Under the pieces are notes generated by a model. The model was not told where the DNA came from. It saw only the letters and a list, made by a program, of their open reading frames with translations, and did no database searches. A program made the position numbers and the translations under genes. Shown in pieces: positions 58,356 through 64,000 of a stretch of DNA of 64,000 nt. Source of the DNA: Buxus sempervirens (lineage: Eukaryota; Streptophyta; Magnoliopsida; Buxales; Buxaceae); the NCBI GenBank assembly GCA_947561395.2, contig OX387184.1:33470766-33534765 (forward strand), given 5' to 3'. The number at the start of each line of letters is the position of its first letter. Within the stretch, counting starts at the first letter, position 1.

Positions 58356-59365
58356 TAAAATTTCTATAAATAGCAAACCAGCAGCTCATTTCCGGGGTTG
58401 GGCTTTTCTTGGCTGTCTTGAGCTTCCTCCCTCCACTCTTCTCCCACACAAATCCCCACCTCTTCAACCCCTTTTGGCCCCCATACCATCCCAAGCCCTT
58501 CCCCCCTTCTCCTTCTCCTCTCTATCCCCACTGAAAGAAGAAGGACTTGAGTGGCTGTTGGTGTTCCAAGGAGGTCTCCAGGAGCTGTACCACCCCCAAG
58601 GCATACTACCACCTTGCACAAGAGGTCAAGGACCTCAGGTATCACTCCTCATCACGTTAGCTTCAACATATATTAAATGTAGAATTTTCTGGAATTTCTT
58701 CTGCTCTTTGTCTTCTGGCTTTGCATGGCCTAGTTTTAGCACGTTATATGCACGCACTTGGTCTTCCTGTCGTGGCATGGAGTCACCTCATGCATGATAC
58801 CCACGTAGGCCTCTTAAGGAACCATGCACGCTTAGTAAAATGCCATACTTAATATGCTGTTGTAATTATCTCGGGGAGGAGAATGTCCCTCCCCGCTCAT
58901 CTAATGTACCCCCCAGGATAAGCCCCCTTCTCTTTCCCTTCTTATGGTGCCTCCTTCTTGTTTTAAGCATGGGACTAGAGCTCTAGACTTTGCTGTTGTT
59001 TTATCTTCTTCGTGTTTTCTCTTGCACGCATGGCGATATGCATGGTAGAGCCATATGGGTCATTATCTACTGTTGTGTATGTTACGTATTAGACTAGGCC
59101 TTCCATGACAGGATAGTTACTGTCTTCATTATTCGAAAATGTGTCCATGTGAATATGCTATATGTGAATGCATGCATGAAAGAATGATCCCCTTCCCCAA
59201 GGCCCCTTTACCTTGCTGTAAATCCAAGGGGAGAAGCCAAGTGTGGCTTCTCCCAATTCTGAACCTACGTGGGCTCATCCAGGAGCCCACAAGACCCTTA
59301 ACATGTCCCTGGAACCCCCTGGGATCAGTCCCAAAAGGCCAAAACCCCAAAAAGGCCAATTCCAG

Positions 59366-59472
59366 AGTGATCCGGATACTCAGGCCGGATCACCTATGGC
59401 CTCTGGGTATCCGGACACACTAGCCGGATCACCCACAGACCCTGTGTATCCGGCCTGAGTTGCCGGATACAC
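59366..59472 (+). repeat. Second hairpin array in LTR A (39-bp period)
   Basis: Units start at 59366, 59405 and 59444. The third is perfect: arms GTGTATCCGGC and GCCGGATACAC, loop CTGAGTT. The first has nine pairs (GTGATCCGG with CCGGATCAC). The second is degraded. Confidence 0.9.
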
Positions 59473-61200
59473 ACAGCAGCATGATTTTTTGCATGTCATT
59501 GATCCTTTGCCGAATTTTGAATGACTTGGAGCTAAACCAACTGAACCAACAGGGTTTCCGGTCCACCCGGAAACCCAACTCGGGGCTCGGACCAACCGGT
59601 CCAGCTTGGCACACTTGTGGGCCTTCCAACGGGGCCCACCAAGCCCAATGAACCAAATGCATGCTAATCAAATAATCTAAGTAAAAAAAATGAATCAAGC
59701 TAATCGGATGGGATCAACCAATGCGGCCCGCCCGAACCATGATATGAATGAGTGCACGAATTGTATGGTTTGGCCGAGACCAGGGGCTAGGGCCTTCCGG
59801 GCCCGCTAAAACCCACCAACCGAACCGAGTTAGGGCACAAGCCCTAAAAGGAACTGGGCTTTCAAAGCCCAAAGCCTGGATCATGGGCCCCAAGCCCAAT
59901 GACCAGCACACTTTGGCTCAAATACAAAGAAGATAAGTCTAAAAATACCCTTGGCCATCATGTGGGCCCATCTAAGGGGCCCACCAACCGATCCGGCCCG
60001 CCACTTGCATGAAAGACACCTAAGTTTCAACTTAAACCTTAATAAAACCAACTCATTATCCAAAAGCCCACAGGGCCTCCTAGGCTAGGCGGAGGCCCAC
60101 CAGGGGCACATGGGCTTACCCAAGCCCACCAAGGACACCGTGGGCCTTCCAACGGGGCCCACCCAATCAGACCCAGATCACTCAAGCAAGAAAAGATAAA
60201 ATCAACTAAAGGGACCCACACCAACTCAGGTGGTCCCGCCAAGACTCAATCTGAATTACATACGGGATTAGGAACCGGGTGAGAACCAAAGTGAAAAGCT
60301 GACTCAAGATAGGGAACCCACGGGACCCGTCATCCGACGGGGTGGTCTGGGGTGTCTACGGACTTCCCCAGACCGCAACCGAGAACCAAACTTAGAATCT
60401 CAAGCCGCAGACCAAAAGCTCTAAATAGACAAGATTAGGCACCCAGGTGTCCGCCTGCACCCCATCAGGCGGTGGCGACTCCGAATTACCCCGTGCCGCG
60501 TTTCCCACGCGCGCACAATGTGGTTGTTAAATTGTTTTTCATTATTGAGAGAAGACCCTATGGTCTAAGTTCTCCCCTTTTGATGTTCTTCATCAACGTG
60601 GGTATTTTTGGTTTTTATTTTTTGATTTAATGTGTAATTTGAGCTATATCTATGTCCTGGACTATTCAAGTTCAATTTTGAAATATTTTATAAAAATCAT
60701 ATTTTTCTAGATTTCTAGAATTTGACTTGAAGCCAGATTTTTGGATTTTTCACTTTAAATTGATTTTATTTGATTTTATCTCAATTTTGTTTTGATCATG
60801 AAACCCTAGGAATGGTATGATCATATTTGAAAGTTCTGGATCAATCAGACTATTCATATGAAAAAAACCATATATTTTTATCTTCTTTTTGTGATTTTTT
60901 CTGATTTTTATAGCAAGCTTTTTCCTTTATTTTAACATGAACAATACCTGGCAACCACCTTGTTTGGATGAGTAGGGGTGCCTAACACCTTCCCCTGTTC
61001 ATAACTTAATCCCCTTACCCATCTCTGGTTGTTTTTAAAGGAGGGTTATTTTTACCCTAAAATTGCCTTTTGTGCTTATTTAATATCTTGGTGTCCATTC
61101 ACACCTAAATTGAATGGTGGCGACTCTTTGTTTTATTTAATCCCGTGTGATGATTGAGGAAGTCAATTGAAAATTTGATTTTTTTCCCATGTCTCACAAT

Positions 61201-61217
61201 TGGCGACTCTGCTGGGG
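61201..61217 (+). other. Primer binding site (tRNA-Arg type)
   Basis: TGGCGACTCTGCTGGGG, two bases after the LTR, differs at one base from the complement of the plant tRNA-Arg(ACG) 3' end plus CCA. tRNA-Arg priming is characteristic of Ogre-like Tat elements. Confidence 0.83.
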
Positions 61218-62449
61218 ACTTGAGGATTTCAGCCTTTTGGTGTTTGTTCATGTTTTTGATTTTTTGATTTGCTTGCTATTTTGTGTTCTTAAGCATGTTG
61301 GGTATGTTTTAAATCTGAATTAGTGCTCAAGAATTCATGGGGGTAGAAACATGCTTAATTTTGATTTATAGGATTGTTTCTACAAACATGCGTAGGGGAG
61401 GTCCGTTTTGCTGAACCATGCTTATTTCTTGCTATATTTTTATGATAGCATGTTTTAATTTTCAGCATGATCTCCATGATGATTTTGGGTGTATAACATG
61501 ATCATATGTTTGCATGATAGATGATTTTTTTTTATAAGCATGTTTTAGGTGCTATAGGATTGCTTTATTTACTTGTTTATTTTAAATATGCTTTCCTATT
61601 ATGCCTTGGTTTGTTTATGCATGGCTGCGAAAAGAGTGGCAAGGGTTTGGGATGTTGTGAATGTAACCTATTTTTACAATGCACTGTGCACCTTTTATTT
61701 TAACATAGCCTACCCTTAACCTATAGGAAGTTGAACCCGAATGTGTGTAGCTTGGCGCAACGAGGTCGATACTTCGGAAAGCGAAAGTGAAAACATTCAC
61801 CTTAGAACTTTGAGCTAATGATGTGATGATAATGTGGATCTGGGATTCTGGTCATCACTAGGCTTGAGTGCTAAGTTGCCATTAAGCCAAAACCCAAAAC
61901 CCCTACGCTTGAAGGAGGAGTTACACGTTTTTGGCTAAAGTATACAATTACGTGGGGATATGGGTTTGTATGATTGTGGGAAGGCCGTATGCATGGCTTA
62001 CAAACCAGGGCATAATGCGGATGCCATATTGAAGGTAAACAAGGTAACAAGGTAATCCTATTGTTTTGCATTATTTTCATGTCATAGGGGTGTCATGGTG
62101 CCCATTGGTTTGGGATAAAATTGGTCCCAAAATATGCATATTTTCTAAAATTGGTGCAGCCCATAGGAAGAGTTTCTAACTCTGTTTAGAATCAATCCTA
62201 CCCAATGTTCATACAAGAGGCAACACAAGGGTACCAAATTCTAGAATATGGAGTCAATTCAGAGGGTACATGTGCCCTCTTAAGCATGTGTTTTAGCAAA
62301 AAGGCCAAGGTCCACTTTGGGACAGTTTAGAAGCCTTGCACTGGGTGAACCGTATGTTTGGATGAGCAATTAAAGTGATCAAACCATGTAAAAACTGGAA
62401 AAATATAACAGAGTTCCGTAAAACCGCATTTAGTACACGGGCTGGGCTT

Positions 62450-62554
62450 GCCCGTATTGGTTATACGGGCTAGGCTCGCCCGTGTTTTCCATACGGTCAC
62501 GGCTTGCTCGTAATTTGAATACGGGCAGGGCTGGACCGTACTGTGTATACGGTT
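62450..62554 (+). repeat. 28-bp-period hairpin array in the Tat/Ogre-like leader
   Basis: 21-nt hairpins start at 62450, 62478, 62506 and 62534, each step exactly 28 bp. Arms are GCCCGTA with TACGGGC, and variants GCTCGTA and GACCGTA that still pair, partly by wobble. Same motif as the LTR array at 56362-56465. Confidence 0.93.
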
Positions 62555-62717
62555 TTCTCGGAATATTCAACTTTAATCAGTTTTTCCCACTAAAATCTTC
62601 CTTTAACCTTTAAATAATGATAAAGGGAAACAAGTTTGAATAAAATGCTTCCAAGAAAAAAAAAAACAAAAACAAAAACAAAATAATTGGAAAAAAAATG
62701 TGAGAGAAAGGTTCCTT

Positions 62718-63350
62718 GGGCTTCTGAAAGCCTTTGAATTTCAGACTTTTTCAAAACTCCTGGGCCTCTGAAAGCCTTTGAATTTCAGATTTTTCAAAAA
62801 ATCATTGGGCCACTGAAAGCCTTTGAATTTCAGACTTTTTTTCTCAAAAAAATCCTCGGGCCTCTGAAAGCCTTTGAATTTCAGATTTTTCAAAAAAATC
62901 CTGGGGCTTCTGAAAGCCTTTGAATTTCAGATCTTTGGGCCTCTGAAAGCCTTTGAATTTCAGACCTTTTCCTTTTGGGCCTCTGAAAGCCTTTGAATTT
63001 CAGATCTTCGGGCCTCTGAAAGCCTTTGAATTTCCGACCTTTTTCTTTTGGGCCTCTGAAAGCCTTTGAATTTCAGATCTTTTGGGCTTCTGAAAGCCTT
63101 TGAATTTCAGACCTTTTTCTTTTGGGCCTCTAAAAGCCTTTGAATTTCAGATCTTTGGGCCTCTGAAAGCCTTTGAATTTCAAACTTTTTTTTTCTTCTC
63201 AAAATATCCCTGGGCCTCTGAAAGCCTTTGAATTTCAGACCTTTTCCAAAAATATCCCTGGGCCTCTGAAAGCCTTTGAATTTCAGACCTTTTTCAAAAA
63301 ACCCCCGGGCCTCTGAAAGCCTTTGAATTTCAGATCTTTCTCTCTTTTGT
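62718..63350 (+). repeat. Fifteen-unit tandem repeat in the leader
   Basis: Fifteen units of 33-55 bp, each with GGGCCTCTGAAAGCCTTTG and a following AATTTCAGA(C/T)CTTTT-type tail, plus one decayed unit after 63350. Length variation is mainly in the T-rich/A-rich spacer. Each unit holds CTGAAA and TTTCAG as 6-bp inverted arms. Confidence 0.93.
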
Positions 63351-63562
63351 GGGACCTGTTGGAAGCCCTAGAATATTTCAACAATTCAATTCAAAAAAAA
63401 AAAAAGAAAAAAGAAAAAAAAAAGAAAAAAAAGAAAAAGAAAAAAAGAAGCAAATAAAGAAAAAATCCAAACTCGTGTTCACCCAGCTCGCACATAGGCA
63501 TTCCTAAGCATGTGAATGAGATTAATTGGACACTGATATTTTTTCCTTTATTTTGTATCCAG

Positions 63563-64000
63563 GTACCAATACATTTGCAATCATAGCTCCTGTAACCAGA
63601 TCAAGAGCTCGAGCCATGAATCCCATTGAAGACGAAGCTGATGCTCCTCACCCAAATATCGTCTTGTTACAAAAGCAAGTGGTAGGACTAGCCCAAATGC
63701 TAGAGAACATACTGTCAGTACAGGCCCAACAAGTGCAGGCCCAACAAATGCAGGCCCAGAACCAAGCATCCACTTCCAACCCTGCACCTCCACCCCAAAT
63801 CAATATTCCACCCCCAGTCCAACCAATTCCTGAACCCATCCATGAAACCACTTATGAACCTATGGTGACCAAGGATGAAACAGTTGAATCAGAAAAGGCT
63901 AAGGAAAAGGAAAAAATGAGGGAAGAAATGGAAAAGAAGTTCATGCAAAGACTGGAAATGATTTAGGATGAACTAAGGGAAGTCAAAGGGGTAAACAACT
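63563..64000 (+). pseudogene. gag: Tat/Ogre-like gag N-terminus, partial, with a stop
   Basis: The frame after the AG at 63562 includes VTRSRARAMNPIEDEADAP, a Gln-rich stretch (VQAQQVQAQQMQAQ), a Pro-rich linker and a charged Lys/Glu stretch ending QRLEMI, as seen at gag N-termini of Tat-lineage gypsy elements. There is no ATG at the start of the open frame. The first internal ATG is at 63616. A TAG at 63964-63966 interrupts it and the frame continues to the window edge. The capsid domain is not reached, so the lineage call rests on context. Confidence 0.6.

Larger units (their letters stand above)
57399..60517 (+). mobile_element. Solo family S LTR A
   Basis: 3119 bp, TGTAAGCACCTCATTTTTGC to CCCACGCGCGCACA, flanked by ATGTG at 57394-57398 and 60518-60522. 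It has ~147-bp repeat units from about 57540, a hairpin array ending 10 bp before TATAAATAG (58365-58373), a second array at 59366-59472 and GTGGCGACTCC at about 60473. No internal region or gene is present. Confidence 0.93.
56259..61198 (+). repeat. 5' LTR of a Tat/Ogre-like element, interrupted by LTR A
   Basis: Begins TGTAGACACCCC at 56259 and ends ATGTCTCACA at 61198, directly before a tRNA-Arg-type primer site. Its own DNA is 56259-57398 and 60523-61198, about 1.8 kb. It contains a 28-bp-period hairpin array (56362-56465), TATAAATA at about 56666 and a direct duplication of about 120 bp (56838-56960 and 56997-57120). GTGGCGACTC also occurs inside the LTR at about 61122. The 3' LTR lies beyond the window. 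Confidence 0.87.
61220..63562 (+). other. Tat/Ogre-like 5' leader
   Basis: 2.3 kb before gag with no supported long ORF. It holds four hairpins at 62450-62554, a large tandem array at 62718-63350 and an A-rich purine run at about 63390-63460. It ends in a pyrimidine-rich stretch and AG at 63561-63562. Short frames at 61521 and 61615 lack support. Confidence 0.7.

Noticed and set aside
58106..59472. CRISPR-like look of regularly spaced 29-nt repeats
   Set aside because: Plant context, spacers only about 10 bp, no cas genes, and the repeats are hairpins that vary in arm sequence.
61728..61800. tRNA-like impression of the segment with GGCGCAACGAGG and CTTCGGAAAG
   Set aside because: I could not fold a cloverleaf with proper D, anticodon and T arms. 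It is treated as leader sequence.

Overview
The window is plant nuclear DNA made almost entirely of nested LTR retrotransposons. I see no host gene, tRNA, rRNA or CRISPR array. The plant assignment rests on the element types: two Sirevirus-like Ty1/copia elements primed by initiator Met tRNA, an Athila-like Ty3/gypsy element with a tRNA-Asp-type primer site, and a Tat/Ogre-like gypsy element with a tRNA-Arg-type primer site. The species cannot be named. The density of nesting suggests a large, repeat-rich angiosperm genome.

Two LTR families recur and are given working names. Family S LTRs run from TGTAAGCACC to GCGCACA, 2.4-3.6 kb. There are five solo copies with exact 5-bp target duplications (4466-8078, 17234-20683, 23352-26594, 50967-53321, 57399-60517) and one cut by the window start (1-1262). 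Family T LTRs start TGTAACGCCC or similar and end in TTTACA or TTTCACA, 2.1-2.6 kb. Three are solo copies with exact target duplications (22281-56069, 22308-38006, 53415-55809; the first two are interrupted), and several are remnants.

Layout. 1-1262: partial family S LTR. 1263-1596: gypsy gag-protease scrap. 1597-2238 and 15891-16759: family T remnant holding copia 1 (2239-15885), whose gag-pol is split by a solo family S LTR. 16760-21894: further LTR remnants with a solo family S LTR. 21895-22280 and 56070-56258: unclassified sequence with a LINE-like scrap, split by family T LTR G (22281-56069). G contains solo LTR H (22308-38006, itself holding a family S LTR and copia 2 at 26823-37165), the Athila-like element (38225-48901), a family S LTR (50967-53321) and another family T LTR (53415-55809). 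56259-61198: 5' LTR of a Tat/Ogre-like element, interrupted by a family S LTR. Its leader and the start of gag run off the right edge.

The coding regions are mostly dead. Nearly all nonsense codons look like C-to-T changes, mainly CAG to TAG, as expected from methylated cytosine decay. The one long intact reading frame is the accessory ORF 3' of pol in copia 2 (28388-29677).

The least explained signal is structural. Family S LTRs and the Tat/Ogre-like element carry short hairpin arrays at fixed period (39 bp with 29-nt hairpins, or 28 bp with 21-nt hairpins, both with 7-nt loops). One array lies just upstream of the TATA box and a second about 0.8-2.7 kb downstream. Arm sequences differ between copies but pairing is kept. 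The Sirevirus LTRs and family T LTRs have their own, unrelated palindromes. Other unusual points are an Athila-like element that ends in an inverted LTR fragment yet has a matching target duplication, and a candidate internal promoter for the Sirevirus accessory ORF.
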